From Bog-793 sp963803025 (lineage in GTDB: Bacteria; Actinomycetota; Acidimicrobiia; Acidimicrobiales; Bog-793), in the NCBI GenBank assembly GCA_963803025.1, contig CAWDKZ010000018.1, positions 1 to 64,000 of the forward strand: 64,000 nucleotides of DNA. Direction: 5' to 3'. Position 1 is the stretch's first letter. Each line of letters opens with the position of its first letter. Position numbers and translations under genes: made by a program. Positions 1 through 9,209 of the stretch are shown here, piece after piece. The notes beneath the pieces were generated by a model. The model saw only the letters and a list, made by a program, of their open reading frames with translations, was not told the DNA's origin and did no database searches.

Positions 1-129
1 CCACTCGCGCTTCGAGACCGGGTCGGCGAGCCACTTGTAGTAGGCCTGGTGGGAGAAGCCAAGGACCCCGCACGTCAGCCGCACCTGGAAGCCCCCTGCG
101 GCCAGCTCTCGGACGAGCGGGAACTTCAT
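1..129 (-). CDS. IS3-family transposase OrfB, N-terminal part (runs off window)
   Basis: Reading the minus strand from the ATG at 129-127 gives a frame beginning MKFPLVRELAAGGFQV and continuing to the window edge. This opening, with a following GVLGFSHQAYYKW segment, is typical of the OrfB (DDE integrase) subunit of IS3-family elements. Its ATG overlaps the OrfA stop in an ATGA junction, so OrfB is probably made by translational coupling or as a frameshift fusion. Only about 43 residues are visible; the catalytic DDE triad lies outside the window, so integrity cannot be judged. Confidence 0.8.
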   Translation of the reverse strand, partial: MKFPLVRELAAGGFQVRLTCGVLGFSHQAYYKWLADPVSKREW

Positions 130-428
130 TTTGGAAGCGCGTCCTTGGCGAAGTACGCGCCGGCGCGCCGGAGGATCTCATTCTCTATCTCGAGGCGCCG
201 GACCTGGCGCCGGAGTTGCACGACCTCTTGCTGCTCCGTCGTCGTCAGGCCGTCCTTAATCCCGTCGTCAACGTCGGTCTGGTGCAACCAGCGATAGACG
301 CTCTTGATCGAGATGTCGAAGTCGGCCGCGACCTCGGCGGCGGTCGGGCCGCCTCGGCGAGCGACCGCGACGACGTCACGCTTGAACTCCTCGGGAACTT
401 GCGGGGCATGGCTCCATCCTCTCAGCAC
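126..428 (-). CDS. IS3-family transposase OrfA (helix-turn-helix)
   Basis: About 100 residues from a GTG at 428. The protein starts near VPEEFKRDVVAVARRG and has a helix-turn-helix (AAEVAADFDISIKSVYRWL) followed by a leucine-zipper-like segment (VVQLRRQVRRLEIENEIL), the standard OrfA layout of IS3 elements. It ends DALPK and overlaps the OrfB ATG by four bases. The frame stays open upstream to 539, but that would run into the neighbouring glycosyltransferase and lacks family similarity. A GTG at 443 is an alternative start. The outer inverted repeat of the element was not identified with certainty; it should lie between about 440 and 490. Confidence 0.8.
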   Translation of the reverse strand: MLRGWSHAPQVPEEFKRDVVAVARRGGPTAAEVAADFDISIKSVYRWLHQTDVDDGIKDGLTTTEQQEVVQLRRQVRRLEIENEILRRAGAYFAKDALPK

Positions 429-482
429 GGTCTTCCGTGTCACTAGACGCGGCAACCAAATGCTCGGCAGGCCCCCCAGATG

Positions 483-488
483 TAGGGT
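483..488 (+). promoter_or_regulatory. -10-like TAGGGT hexamer, leaderless start of the GT2 gene
   Basis: TAGGGT lies 6 nt before the GTG at 495, and no Shine-Dalgarno is visible. It matches the TANNNT pattern seen before many genes in this window. It sits at the edge of the IS3 element, so it may be donated or preserved by the insertion. Confidence 0.4.
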
Positions 489-494
489 TGCCAA

Positions 495-1427
495 GTGACG
501 GATGTCTCGTGTGATGTGACTGTCGTCATTCCGTGCCACACCGAGAGACGTTGGGCCGGGCTATGCCGTGCAGTCAGTTCCGTCCTCACGCAAGCGCCAC
601 CTCCGAAGACGGTCATTGTGCCTGTCGATGGGAATCCGGCGTTGTATGAAAGGTTGCGTTGCTGGAACGACGAAATCGAAGTGGTTCTGAACACGTCGCG
701 ACCAGGAGCTTCCGCAACACGAAACGCGGGAGCAGCTCTTGCACAGACTTCAATTGTCGCATTTCTCGACGATGACGCGAGCGCGCACCCACATTGGTTA
801 ACAAACCTTACCGCGCCATTTGAGACTCCTGAAGTTGTCGGGACGGGTGGATTTGTGGCGCCTCACTGGCGCGTGCCGACACCAAGGTGGTTTCCTCCCG
901 AGTTTGCATGGGTGGTCGGCGCGTCATTTCGCGGTTTGCCTACCACCCGTTCGGTGATTCGCAACGCGTGGAGCGAAAACATGGCGGTGAGACGTGCTGT
1001 ATTTGAGAAGGTGGGCGGATTTCGCGTTGACTTTGGCAAAGTCGGCGATGTATCCAGGCCCGAAGATACCGACCTTTGCATCCGGATGAGCACGGAGACG
1101 GGTGGAAGATGGATCTTTGTCCCGGAGGCAGTCGTCGACCATGATGTCGAAGCGGAGCGCGCGCGGTTCTCTTTCTTCCTACGGCGCTGTTACCTCGAAG
1201 GCCGGGGCAAGATAGAACTCGCGCGTCTGAACGGCGGACGAGCCGATCTCGTCGAAGAACGCTTGTATATGCGGCGGACGTTACCGCATGGAATTGTCGA
1301 ACATGCACTGCGAGGTCTGCGCGCGCGGAATCTCGGTGAAGTGGCTCGCGCTGGTGCCATCGTCGCCGGCATTACTTCTGCAGGCTGCGGCGCCACTGTC
1401 GCTGCAGCGCGTGGACTACGAAAGTGA
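495..1427 (+). CDS. GT2-family glycosyltransferase
   Basis: A 310-residue GT-A fold glycosyltransferase. The nucleotide-binding start TVVIPCHTE is near residue 9, the RPGASATRNAGA segment follows, and the metal-binding DXD motif (FLDDDAS) is at about residues 90-96. A later EDTDLCIR segment fits the acceptor/base region of family GT2. There is no membrane anchor, so it probably transfers sugars in the cytoplasm onto a lipid-linked or small acceptor. It is the first gene of a low-GC glycan island and begins a few bases from an IS3 element, so its promoter may be partly IS-derived. Donor and acceptor sugars cannot be predicted. Confidence 0.85.
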   Translation: MTDVSCDVTVVIPCHTERRWAGLCRAVSSVLTQAPPPKTVIVPVDGNPALYERLRCWNDEIEVVLNTSRPGASATRNAGAALAQTSIVAFLDDDASAHPHWLTNLTAPFETPEVVGTGGFVAPHWRVPTPRWFPPEFAWVVGASFRGLPTTRSVIRNAWSENMAVRRAVFEKVGGFRVDFGKVGDVSRPEDTDLCIRMSTETGGRWIFVPEAVVDHDVEAERARFSFFLRRCYLEGRGKIELARLNGGRADLVEERLYMRRTLPHGIVEHALRGLRARNLGEVARAGAIVAGITSAGCGATVAAARGLRK

Positions 1428-1503
1428 ACAGAAGTTGAGACAACGGGCCCGCTCCTCTGCACCACTGCTGGACTGGTCGCACCGCGATTTGGAACGACCA
1501 TGA

Positions 1504-1992
1504 GTCGACGCCGACACGAAGCTCGTCCCGAGTTGGTTGGTAGGCGAGCGCACGATGGCCGATGCCTACACCTTCATCGCGGACCTGCGGTCTCGGATCG
1601 ACCCGAGCCACCGGATCCAGCTCACCACTGACGGCCTCCGGCTCCACATCGACGTGGTTGACAGCCTGTTTCGCGACAACATCGACTACTCGATCCTCCA
1701 CAAGCTCTACGATTCCGACGCTGACGCGGAGCGCACCTACAGCCCGTCACAGTGCATCGGCATCGACAAGCGCGTGATCGCCGGCACGCCCGACCTCGAC
1801 GTGGCCGGGACGAGTTTCGTGGAGCGCCAGAACCTGACCCACGCGGTCAATCTTCACTACATGCACTGCAACTTCGTGCGACCGCATCAGACGCTGTCCA
1901 AGCGGTACGGCAGGCCGATGACGCCAGCGATGGCAGCGGGGATCGCTCAGTACCCGTGGAGCTACACGCAGATCACCCAACTGCTCGACTGA
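1504..1992 (+). pseudogene. IS1-like transposase remnant, 5' truncated with internal deletion
   Basis: In frame from about 1504 the translation reads VDADTKLVPSWLVGERT and continues through QLTTDGLRLHIDVVD and YSPSQCIGIDK to TSFVERQNLT, all hallmarks of the C-terminal half of IS1-like transposases. The N-terminal helix-turn-helix half is missing. After VERQNLT the sequence jumps to HAVNLHYMHCNFVRPHQTL, whereas intact relatives have roughly 20 residues in between (an MRxxMRRFTRLTNAFSKK-type segment). Both the truncation and the deletion argue for a dead remnant. An ATG at 1537 leaves a 151-residue open frame, but it would not encode a functional enzyme. Confidence 0.8.
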
Positions 1993-2028
1993 TCATCTGA
2001 CCGGTTCTCACAAGCCGCCGCCCAGGCA

Positions 2029-2034
2029 TAGCAT
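2029..2034 (+). promoter_or_regulatory. -10-like TAGCAT hexamer before the TylF-type gene
   Basis: TAGCAT is 6 nt before the ATG at 2041 with no Shine-Dalgarno in between, consistent with a leaderless transcript. Confidence 0.4.
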
Positions 2035-2040
2035 TCGCGT

Positions 2041-2910
2041 ATGGATCGACCGACCCCGCCGGTGCCAACCACAGATGCTCAACCGCAGACGCTGGAAGAA
2101 CGATATCTGGACCTCATGAAGCAGGCACTTACGCGGCTTCTATTTCCGGACGAAAGGTATGGCGAAGTCTCATTAAAACTCTCGGGTTGGAGTTGGAAGG
2201 GTCTCGTCTCACGCCCTATACGTACGATTCTCCGCAGGTACAACCTGGTGCTCTCCCGAAAGTGGGACCCTGAGGATCGTGCACTTGGCAGAGATTGGCC
2301 GGACCAGGGCGAGACGATGATCGGGATGGCTCGCCTCAACAACCTCCAAGCATGTGTCGGAGAGGTGCTCGAAGCTGGAGTTCCCGGCGACTTAATTGAA
2401 ACGGGTGTCTGGCGGGGCGGTGCCTCAATTTTCATGCGCGCGATCCTCGCTGCATGGGGCGATACGGAACGGAAGGTCTGGCTTGCCGACTCTTTTCGAG
2501 GCTTGCCGAAACCCAACGTCGCGAAATACCCGGCGGACAAGGGACTCGGCCACTTGTCGAGGGTCGCGTATCTCGCGGTCAGCGTCGAGGAAGTAAAGGA
2601 GAACTTCCGAAGATATGCCCTGCTCGACGACCAGGTTCGATTTCTCGTAGGTTGGTTTCGCGACACTCTGCCCGACGCGCCGATCTCGCGGCTGGCCATC
2701 TTGCGTCTCGACGGCGATCTCTGCGAATCGACCATGGATGCGATGAGGACCCTCTACCCGAAGCTGTCGATTGGTGGCTTCGCGATCGTCGACGACTTCG
2801 TCATGCCTGGGTGCGCCCAAGCCATCGAGGACTACCGAGCCGCAAACTCGATCACTGAGCCAATTCAGGACATCGACGGGATGGGCGTGTTCTGGAAGCG
2901 CACGCATTAG
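2041..2910 (+). CDS. TylF/MycF-type macrocin O-methyltransferase family protein
   Basis: A 289-residue SAM-dependent methyltransferase. The SAM-binding segment DLIETGVWRGGAS is at residues 117-129, ADSFRGLP follows, and the metal-binding acidic stretch is carried by LRLDGDLCEST and AIVDDF. This is the family layout of macrocin-type sugar O-methyltransferases, which methylate a hydroxyl on a sugar residue in a Mg2+-dependent way. Between glycosyltransferases it most likely O-methylates a surface glycan sugar; a natural-product role is less likely because no polyketide or peptide synthase genes are present. The ATG is supported by the -10-like box immediately upstream. Confidence 0.82.
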   Translation: MDRPTPPVPTTDAQPQTLEERYLDLMKQALTRLLFPDERYGEVSLKLSGWSWKGLVSRPIRTILRRYNLVLSRKWDPEDRALGRDWPDQGETMIGMARLNNLQACVGEVLEAGVPGDLIETGVWRGGASIFMRAILAAWGDTERKVWLADSFRGLPKPNVAKYPADKGLGHLSRVAYLAVSVEEVKENFRRYALLDDQVRFLVGWFRDTLPDAPISRLAILRLDGDLCESTMDAMRTLYPKLSIGGFAIVDDFVMPGCAQAIEDYRAANSITEPIQDIDGMGVFWKRTH

Positions 2911-2988
2911 GGGAGTCAATTTTTCGACGCTGGGCCTGCTCATCAAACTGACCGACTACCGTATCATCGATGGCACGAAAGGCTTGCC

Positions 2989-3747
2989 ATGCCCGCGAAC
3001 GCCCGGCGTCCTAAGACTTATGATTCGGCTTTCTATGCGGCTCAATCAGCAGGGTCCCGTCGATCTGCCGCAGTTGTTGTTCGACTCGTCAACAATCTTC
3101 TGCGCCCCAAATCAGTTCTCGATGTTGGTTGCGGCCTCGGAACATGGCTGGCCGAGTGGATTGCCTGCGGGACCACTGACGTCCTGGGTCTCGATGGTGG
3201 ATATGTCCAAGCAACACAATTACAAATACCACACGACGCCTTCCGGCCGCTCGATCTAACACGATCATTTTCGTTGGGCCGCCGATTTGATCTCGTGGAG
3301 TCCCTTGAGGTGGCCGAGCATCTCGATGAATCCTGCGCTGACTCGTTCGTCGAGTCGCTATCCGCCCATGCTGACAACGTCCTCTTTTCCGCGGCCATTC
3401 CCAGACAGGGAGGCTATCGTCACGTGAACGAGCAATGGCCGTCTTATTGGATTCCGAAGTTCTCTCGCCTCGGCTTGAGAGTCTTCGATATCGTCCGGCC
3501 CGCGATATGGGACTGCTCAGCCGTTGACTATTGGTATAGACAGAATATCCTTCTATTCTCTAGGACTCTCGATGCTGCGGCACACGGCACCTATATAGAT
3601 GTTGTCCATCCTGCAATGTGGGACGCGAGGGACGACTTGACCCTGGGCCAGCTCATCAAAGAACTACCTTCTGCCGCGTTCCGAGCGCTTCACACGCGCC
3701 TCCCTAAGTTCCGTATGTCCAGATCTGATTCTCGCGAGACCGTGTGA
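2989..3747 (+). CDS. Class I SAM-dependent methyltransferase
   Basis: A 252-residue protein. Motif I is SVLDVGCGLGTW at about residues 42-53, and a later FDLVESLEVAEHL matches the motif IV region of the Methyltransf_23/FkbM-like groups. The segment NVLFSAAIPRQGGYRHVNEQWPSYW resembles methyltransferases found in glycan clusters. It follows the TylF-type gene by 78 bp on the same strand and may share its transcript. The substrate is unknown; a sugar nucleotide or polysaccharide cap is the best guess from context. Confidence 0.78.
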   Translation: MPANARRPKTYDSAFYAAQSAGSRRSAAVVVRLVNNLLRPKSVLDVGCGLGTWLAEWIACGTTDVLGLDGGYVQATQLQIPHDAFRPLDLTRSFSLGRRFDLVESLEVAEHLDESCADSFVESLSAHADNVLFSAAIPRQGGYRHVNEQWPSYWIPKFSRLGLRVFDIVRPAIWDCSAVDYWYRQNILLFSRTLDAAAHGTYIDVVHPAMWDARDDLTLGQLIKELPSAAFRALHTRLPKFRMSRSDSRETV

Positions 3748-4438
3748 GCTGACCACCACGCAGCTGTGAAGTAACCCTTCCCGCAGACCCGAGCTCGGTG
3801 CGACGTGATCCTCACTCCACGACTGGATGCCCAGTCCCGAATTCCGCGGCACTTTCCAGCAATTCCAGTCGCAGAAGGTTCTGACCGGGTCTCTCCCTCG
3901 TCGTCGTTCGCGAGGTCGGTCGTTGTCTTCGTCTGCCATGACGCTCCTCCTACTCGGAGTGTCCGGCTCACAGGGGGATGGCCAATCGAACCTGTCGCAC
4001 CTGTCATTCGACGAGGCCTGTCTCGAAGGCCGCAAGGTCCATCACGAGTTCGTCTACTGGCGCGGCGGAGTCGAGGAACCGCGTTCGAGTGATCAGCTCG
4101 ACCTGACCATCGCCGCGTTGCGCCGTCACGCCGAGCGGAACTGACTTGAGGCCGGCGAGTTGTCCGCGCCGCCAGACACCCTGAACTCCGGCCACATCAC
4201 CGCCGTCTCCGCGTACCCTTCGCGCCTTTGCTGCCAGGGGTTACCCGAGTATCGCCGAACTCGGACCTCGTGGGTCGTTCTCGAACGTCGTTGACGGCAG
4301 ACGACACATGTCCCGTTGCGCCAGAGATGACACGCCGAGAGACGCGAGACCACACGCCGGATGAGCCTGCCAGCCTTTGAACCAGCAATCTTCGGCTGGT
4401 GTTGACGCCCGGTCGCTGAAATCGAACTACGGAGTTGA
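3748..4438 (+). other. Gene-poor gap of about 690 bp between convergent genes
   Basis: This stretch lies between the plus-strand methyltransferase and the minus-strand glycosyltransferase. Short frames exist on both strands (for example 3827-4144 plus), but none has a recognisable motif, a good start context or plausible codon use. It may be decayed coding or mobile DNA; no clear terminator or repeat was found. Confidence 0.4.
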
Positions 4439-5716
4439 TCACGCGCTGGCCGCAGACGAGGGGTTGACGTCGTCTTTGAGAGGCCGAACGAGACCGCTGC
4501 GCCGAGCCCGGTGCAGCGCGTACGGTCCCCGGAGTATTCCTCGGAGCTCGACGCCCCCAAGCCCAGATAGCGTCCGGTTCCGCGTTGCCGTTTCCACGCG
4601 GACCATCTGTCGCGCATGACGTATTCCACGAACTAGTCGGGTCGCCATCAGCCGTCGAGCCCGACGTTCACAGGCCAACTTGGTCAACACTGCACCCAGT
4701 CCACGGCCGTAATTCTCGAGCTGGACCTTCAGCCCCTCGTCGTCCGCTCGGTGCTTGTGCCAGACCACGGCATCTGGGAGGTACACGAGGGCACGATTAG
4801 CGAGAACAACCCGGATAAAGAAATCGATGTCCTCACCGCCTGCTGTTGGGGATCCGACACCGAGGGCTTCGTCGAATCCACCTAGCTCAAAGAGCGCCGA
4901 ACGTCTCGCGGAGAAATTCGCACCGGTCCCGTACGCGCCAAATTGAAAAGGGAACAGTGGCATGTCCGGCGGCGGATCTTGTAGCCTGAAGATTGTTCTA
5001 TTGACATTTCGTGCCCATGAGACTCGGCGATCAAAATAGCGTTGTGACCTTGACTGCAACTGACCGGTCGCTACCATGCCAGTCACGCAATCGACGTCCG
5101 CACCAAGAGAAAACCCACGATGAAGAGCCGTAAGCCACCGTCGATCGACTACAACATCATCATCGGTAAATGCAATATAGTCATACCGCGCAGAACGGAC
5201 ACCAGCATTGCGCGCGCGAGCAAGACCACGCTTGTTTTCAACCATGTACCGAATATGTGGATCAGCCAACTCCCTGACCAACTGCAGCGTCGAGGTATCA
5301 CTCGGCGCGTTGTCCACGACAATCACCTCGAATGTCGCGAAATCCAACTGGAGCAACGCCTCCAGGCACAGTCGCAAGTCGTGTGCTCGATCGCGCGTGC
5401 AGACCACCACCGAAGTTGGCGCTACTGGCACCTGGGACGCGGCCGGGTCCGGCACGGGCAGCGACACCACCGCACGGCACAGCTCTTCGCTGCTGACGGT
5501 TGAATCGCGTACTGGGACTTCCACGAACCCTCTTACTCGGTCGAAGTCCCATATCAGCAGACGCGCTTTCGAGTAAGCACCTCCATCTTGAAGAACAATG
5601 TCTTCACCGGAGTTCGCCACGACGAAGTCGGCCGAACCGACCCACACCGCGTTCCCGTGGTCGCGCTCGAGGGGCTCCGCCTGCGCCATTGGGGGACGCA
5701 ATTCGTACGCGCTCAC
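4439..5716 (-). CDS. GT2-family glycosyltransferase with N-terminal accessory module
   Basis: 425 residues from a GTG at 5716. The first ~95 residues form a separate module containing ARLLIWDFDRVRGFVEVPV. The catalytic GT-A domain then starts at TSVVVCTRDRA (about residue 101), with DNAPSD near 135 and the DXD motif in FTDDDVVVD (about 183-191). An acceptor-side GGEDIDFFIR follows, and a basic C-terminal tail. It is paralogous to the protein at 6127-7518, which has the same N-terminal module and catalytic order. There are no membrane segments. It probably adds a sugar to a cell-surface glycan; specificity is unknown. Confidence 0.82.
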   Translation of the reverse strand: MSAYELRPPMAQAEPLERDHGNAVWVGSADFVVANSGEDIVLQDGGAYSKARLLIWDFDRVRGFVEVPVRDSTVSSEELCRAVVSLPVPDPAASQVPVAPTSVVVCTRDRAHDLRLCLEALLQLDFATFEVIVVDNAPSDTSTLQLVRELADPHIRYMVENKRGLARARNAGVRSARYDYIAFTDDDVVVDRRWLTALHRGFSLGADVDCVTGMVATGQLQSRSQRYFDRRVSWARNVNRTIFRLQDPPPDMPLFPFQFGAYGTGANFSARRSALFELGGFDEALGVGSPTAGGEDIDFFIRVVLANRALVYLPDAVVWHKHRADDEGLKVQLENYGRGLGAVLTKLACERRARRLMATRLVRGIRHARQMVRVETATRNRTLSGLGGVELRGILRGPYALHRARRSGLVRPLKDDVNPSSAASA

Positions 5717-6126
5717 GTCGGGCCCTGCATTTGACGAGATCCTGGGATGGCGCGGTTCGAGATTCTCACCTTAGGCATGGTACTGCGCTGTTCTGAGCAT
5801 CTGCACCACATGAAACGCGGTCGAAGACGTGAATCGTTGGGCACTTCGCCACTTCCGTCGAGAACGCGATGGAGATGAACGATCGCTTGGAGGTGACGCC
5901 TGAAAATGCCAAGAGGCGGAGCACGATGTATCTCACGACATATCCCGGAGCGCAGCCTTGGAGGGCGCCGTCTGGATGTCACGGGAATGTCAACGCGCGA
6001 GCGGCGAACACCAGAACCCGAAGAGCACCGGAAGTGACGAAGAACATCGAACATCGCGAAGCACGATTTGCTAGCTCTGACGCCCGATGATGCCCCGCGC
6101 CTTGGACACGACATCAGTGTTCACAA
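5717..6126 (-). other. Gap of about 410 bp between two minus-strand glycosyltransferases
   Basis: No convincing gene. It follows the stop of the 6127-7518 gene and precedes the 4439-5716 gene, so it should hold the promoter of the latter. Moderately A+T-rich; no clear hairpin or repeat recognised. Confidence 0.4.
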
Positions 6127-7518
6127 TCATTTCGAAATCGCACGCATTCGCTCTGCCGTTCGCTGGCTACGGCAGTAGATGAAAGGTCCGCGTATCAGGC
6201 CCCAGGCTTCTGCGGCGACAAACTGACCTACATTCTCCTCAGAGCTGACATGGCGAAACCAGTTCCGCGCGCGTTCCCAGATACGTAACGGAAGCTGACG
6301 AAAGAAGTTGCGCCGCAGTTCTTTTTCACGGAGCTGTTTGAAGACAAACGCTCCGAAACCAACACCGTAACCCCGCATCTGTCGGCGCAGTTCGTCCGGG
6401 GCCGCTCGATGAAAGTGCCAGACCACTGCCGACGGTTCATAAGCCAGAACTCCGCCCCCTCGCAAGAGGCGAACGAACATGTCGAGGTCCTCTCCACCGC
6501 AGGTTGGTGTGCCAGCACCCAGGGCGTCGTCAAAGCCTCCAATCGCAACCGACGCCGCGCGGTCGACGGCGAAGTTTGCTCCGGTCCCGAACCGACCTGC
6601 ATCAAACGGGAAATGCGGGCTCCGACGAGTCGCAGCGTCGTAGCGACATGGCCACAAATGCGCTGACCACGTCAGGGCGCGATCGAAGTAACGCTCGGCG
6701 GCGTTGTCGAGTGAGCCGGCGGCCACGAGCCCCGTAACGCAAACCACATCCGGCCCACGAATGAAGCCGCGGGCGAGCGCGCGGAGCCAGTCGTTATCGA
6801 CGACGACGTCATCGTCGGTGAACGCGACGTGATCGAAGAGGGCCATATGCAAACCACGGTTGCGTGCTCTCGAAACTCCTTGTAAAGGCTCACAGACGTA
6901 GCGGAACCGCTCATCGCCGCCGACCACCCTGTCGAACGTTCGCCGCGCCTCATCGTCCGATGGGGCGTTGTCGACGACAACGACTTCGAAGACCACGTGC
7001 CGGAGCTGCCCGAGGCTTCGCAGGCAGTTCGCCAATGCAGCGGGGCGATCACGGGTGGACACGACAACTGAGAAGGGTGGGGAAGCTTCTGGTACTGCTC
7101 TATCTCGACACTCCACAGGCCGGCCAGTGAGTTGTGAAAGCGGGACGTCGGGCAGGTCGACTCCATCTTCGGCAAGATGCCCGCGTATTCTGTCCGGGAG
7201 CTGAAGTTGGGCTTCCGATACAGCAGTTTGCAGGGTCAGTCCCTCCGGCGGCACCGATAGGTTGAGGAATCCAATGGGCTGGCCGTGGATGCGAACCAGG
7301 ATGCGCGCCTGACGGTACTCGGGACTCCGATGAGTGCGTACTCCCGCGAGTCGTCCCCCATCGGAGAGCTCGAGCTGAGCGACCCACGTCGGAATGTTGT
7401 CGACCACCAGGAGTCCATCCTGCCACTGGGTACGGACTGGACGGAGACGATGCACTGTCGAGACCAGACCATCGAGCGCTCGAGAGTGTGCGCGCACGGA
7501 GCGCACAGCCAAGAGCAT
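6127..7518 (-). CDS. GT2-family glycosyltransferase with N-terminal accessory module (paralogue)
   Basis: 463 residues. The N-terminal ~145 residues carry ARILVRIHGQPIGFLNLSVP, equivalent to the module of the neighbouring paralogue. The GT-A domain begins at FSVVVSTRDRPA (about residue 149), followed by VVVDNAPSD, GVSRARNRGL and the DXD motif in FTDDDVVVD, then GGEDLDMFVR. The strong similarity in order and motif spelling to the 4439-5716 protein points to a local duplication. It probably acts in the cytoplasm on a lipid-linked saccharide. Start uncertain: the ATG at 7518 is the first good candidate. Confidence 0.82.
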   Translation of the reverse strand: MLLAVRSVRAHSRALDGLVSTVHRLRPVRTQWQDGLLVVDNIPTWVAQLELSDGGRLAGVRTHRSPEYRQARILVRIHGQPIGFLNLSVPPEGLTLQTAVSEAQLQLPDRIRGHLAEDGVDLPDVPLSQLTGRPVECRDRAVPEASPPFSVVVSTRDRPAALANCLRSLGQLRHVVFEVVVVDNAPSDDEARRTFDRVVGGDERFRYVCEPLQGVSRARNRGLHMALFDHVAFTDDDVVVDNDWLRALARGFIRGPDVVCVTGLVAAGSLDNAAERYFDRALTWSAHLWPCRYDAATRRSPHFPFDAGRFGTGANFAVDRAASVAIGGFDDALGAGTPTCGGEDLDMFVRLLRGGGVLAYEPSAVVWHFHRAAPDELRRQMRGYGVGFGAFVFKQLREKELRRNFFRQLPLRIWERARNWFRHVSSEENVGQFVAAEAWGLIRGPFIYCRSQRTAERMRAISK

Positions 7519-8285
7519 TGCGGTGTGACGGTTCGCCGGCGTCGGTTGCTCACTCCGACGAAGGAGCCAGCAGCAATCGATCTGGATGTACGATCACGGC
7601 CGTGGGTGAGCCATATCACCCATGTTGCAGTGATGAAACTGGCCGTCCTCATGCAGGTCCCGGATGGTGACTTTCCCCCAAGCGGAGTCGCTCCTCCTCG
7701 GGCGCGCGTCGTTGGATTCCGCGACCGAAAGGACAACAGCTTTAGTTGGACGTTCGGACATGACCCGACGGAGCCGGCGTCGCATGCCAAGTCTCCCCAT
7801 CAGCAGGCCGCTGCGGGGATTGAACATCCAACAAAGCTCCTGAAGAGAGCCGCCCCATTCCCGGTCACCTGAGAACCACAGCGCAGCAGTCCCGGCGACG
7901 AACGGAGCGTCTCCGCAGGTTGCCTCCGTGCACCTCAACCACCGCATCCGCAGTGGCATCATCGTCGAGACATGCGGGTGCTACTCAAGATACCTGCTCA
8001 CCCAGCGCTCCAGGCACCAAACAGGCCGCGACTTCTTCTCGGCCCTTCGACACGAACGCGCAGAACGCCCGCGGGAGGGCGCTCGACTTACCACGGGTCA
8101 CGGCTGACCGGAAGCGGGACGCCGTCCGACGGATTCTGCTGCCCGGACACGGAGCCGACAACAACTGGCGTCAAGTACCTGAGGTCATCTACGAAACCAA
8201 TTTGATGACTGCAACGGTCAGCCGAAATACGGAAACAGTGGTGCCCCCGGAAATTCACTCATGCACTGAACCGAGGTAATCAGGA
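7519..8285 (-). other. Gap of about 770 bp without a convincing gene
   Basis: Frames of 120-195 codons exist on both strands (for example 7285-7872 plus and 7594-7962 minus), but they lack motifs and overlap each other. The stretch should contain the promoter for the downstream minus-strand glycosyltransferase. It may be decayed DNA of the glycan island. Confidence 0.4.
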
Positions 8286-9209
8286 TCAAGATCCCAGATA
8301 GACGACGTGCTCCGACTTGGCTGGCTCGAACGACGGGCGCAACGCCACGTCGCCGCGGGCACGAACGCGCTCGGCGAGCATGACCCAAAGGATGCTTAAT
8401 CCGTCGCGAACGACTCGGAGATTGCTCGAGCCGTATGTTCGCGGATACTCGAAACTGGGTACCTCGCTGACACGCAAGCCGGCCTGCGCTGTCCGGATGG
8501 CGAGAATCGTTTCCACCTCGAACCCGTCCCGATCGATGGTGAGGTAGTCAAGCGTTCGGCGCCAGAAGGCAGCGTAGCCATAGCAGAGATCCGTGTGGCC
8601 CGCCCCGTACAACCAGTTGAAGATCATCCGCAGGCCGTGGGCCCCAACCCAGCGCAGCGCGTTGATGTCATCGCTTCCCGCTTGCGGCAGAAAGCGGCTT
8701 CCCTTCGCGTACTCGGCTCCTGAAATCAGCGCGTCCAGGAAATCCGGGATCTCGCTCGGCGACATCGAGCCGTCACCATCGAGCATGACGATGGCATCGC
8801 CTCGGCTAGCCGAGAAGCCAGCCCGCAAGGCATCGCCCTTGCCACGACCTGGTTGTTTCACAATCCGGGCGTCAGGCATGGCCTCGAGTGCGACCGCGAC
8901 CGTGCGATCGCTCGAATTGCCATCCACGACAACGACCTCGTCCACGATGTTCGGAATCTGCTCGAGCACGCGAGGCAGGTTCAGCTCCTCGTCCAGTGCT
9001 GGGATCACCACGCTGATCGACGGACGCACGCGGTTACCGCATTCGTCGAGGCGCCGTCGTTCGGAGTCAGCGACCACGGTCAATCCAGTCCGCCTGTGCA
9101 ACGGCACCCGCCTCTCCATCATCTCTGTCGTCAATCTTTGTTCTGGGACTGTCACCGTGGATTGGCTCCCCCGTTGCGCATTAGTTCCCCCGTTAGTGCA
9201 GGAGATCAT
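8286..9209 (-). CDS. GT2-family glycosyltransferase, polyprenyl-phosphate mannosyltransferase (DPM1)-like
   Basis: 307 residues. After a ~60-residue extension the GT-A domain reads SISVVIPALDEELNLPRVLEQIP, then VVVDGNSSDRT, GRGKGDALRAGF and the DXD motif in VMLDGDGSM, followed by AEYAKGSRFL. This is the pattern of dolichyl/polyprenyl-phosphate hexosyltransferases, which load a sugar from GDP- or UDP-sugar onto a lipid carrier. No C-terminal membrane domain is present. In this locus it may supply lipid-linked sugar for surface glycan assembly. Internal ATG codons (MMERRVPLH) at about residue 30 could be the true start. Confidence 0.82.
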   Translation of the reverse strand: MISCTNGGTNAQRGSQSTVTVPEQRLTTEMMERRVPLHRRTGLTVVADSERRRLDECGNRVRPSISVVIPALDEELNLPRVLEQIPNIVDEVVVVDGNSSDRTVAVALEAMPDARIVKQPGRGKGDALRAGFSASRGDAIVMLDGDGSMSPSEIPDFLDALISGAEYAKGSRFLPQAGSDDINALRWVGAHGLRMIFNWLYGAGHTDLCYGYAAFWRRTLDYLTIDRDGFEVETILAIRTAQAGLRVSEVPSFEYPRTYGSSNLRVVRDGLSILWVMLAERVRARGDVALRPSFEPAKSEHVVYLGS

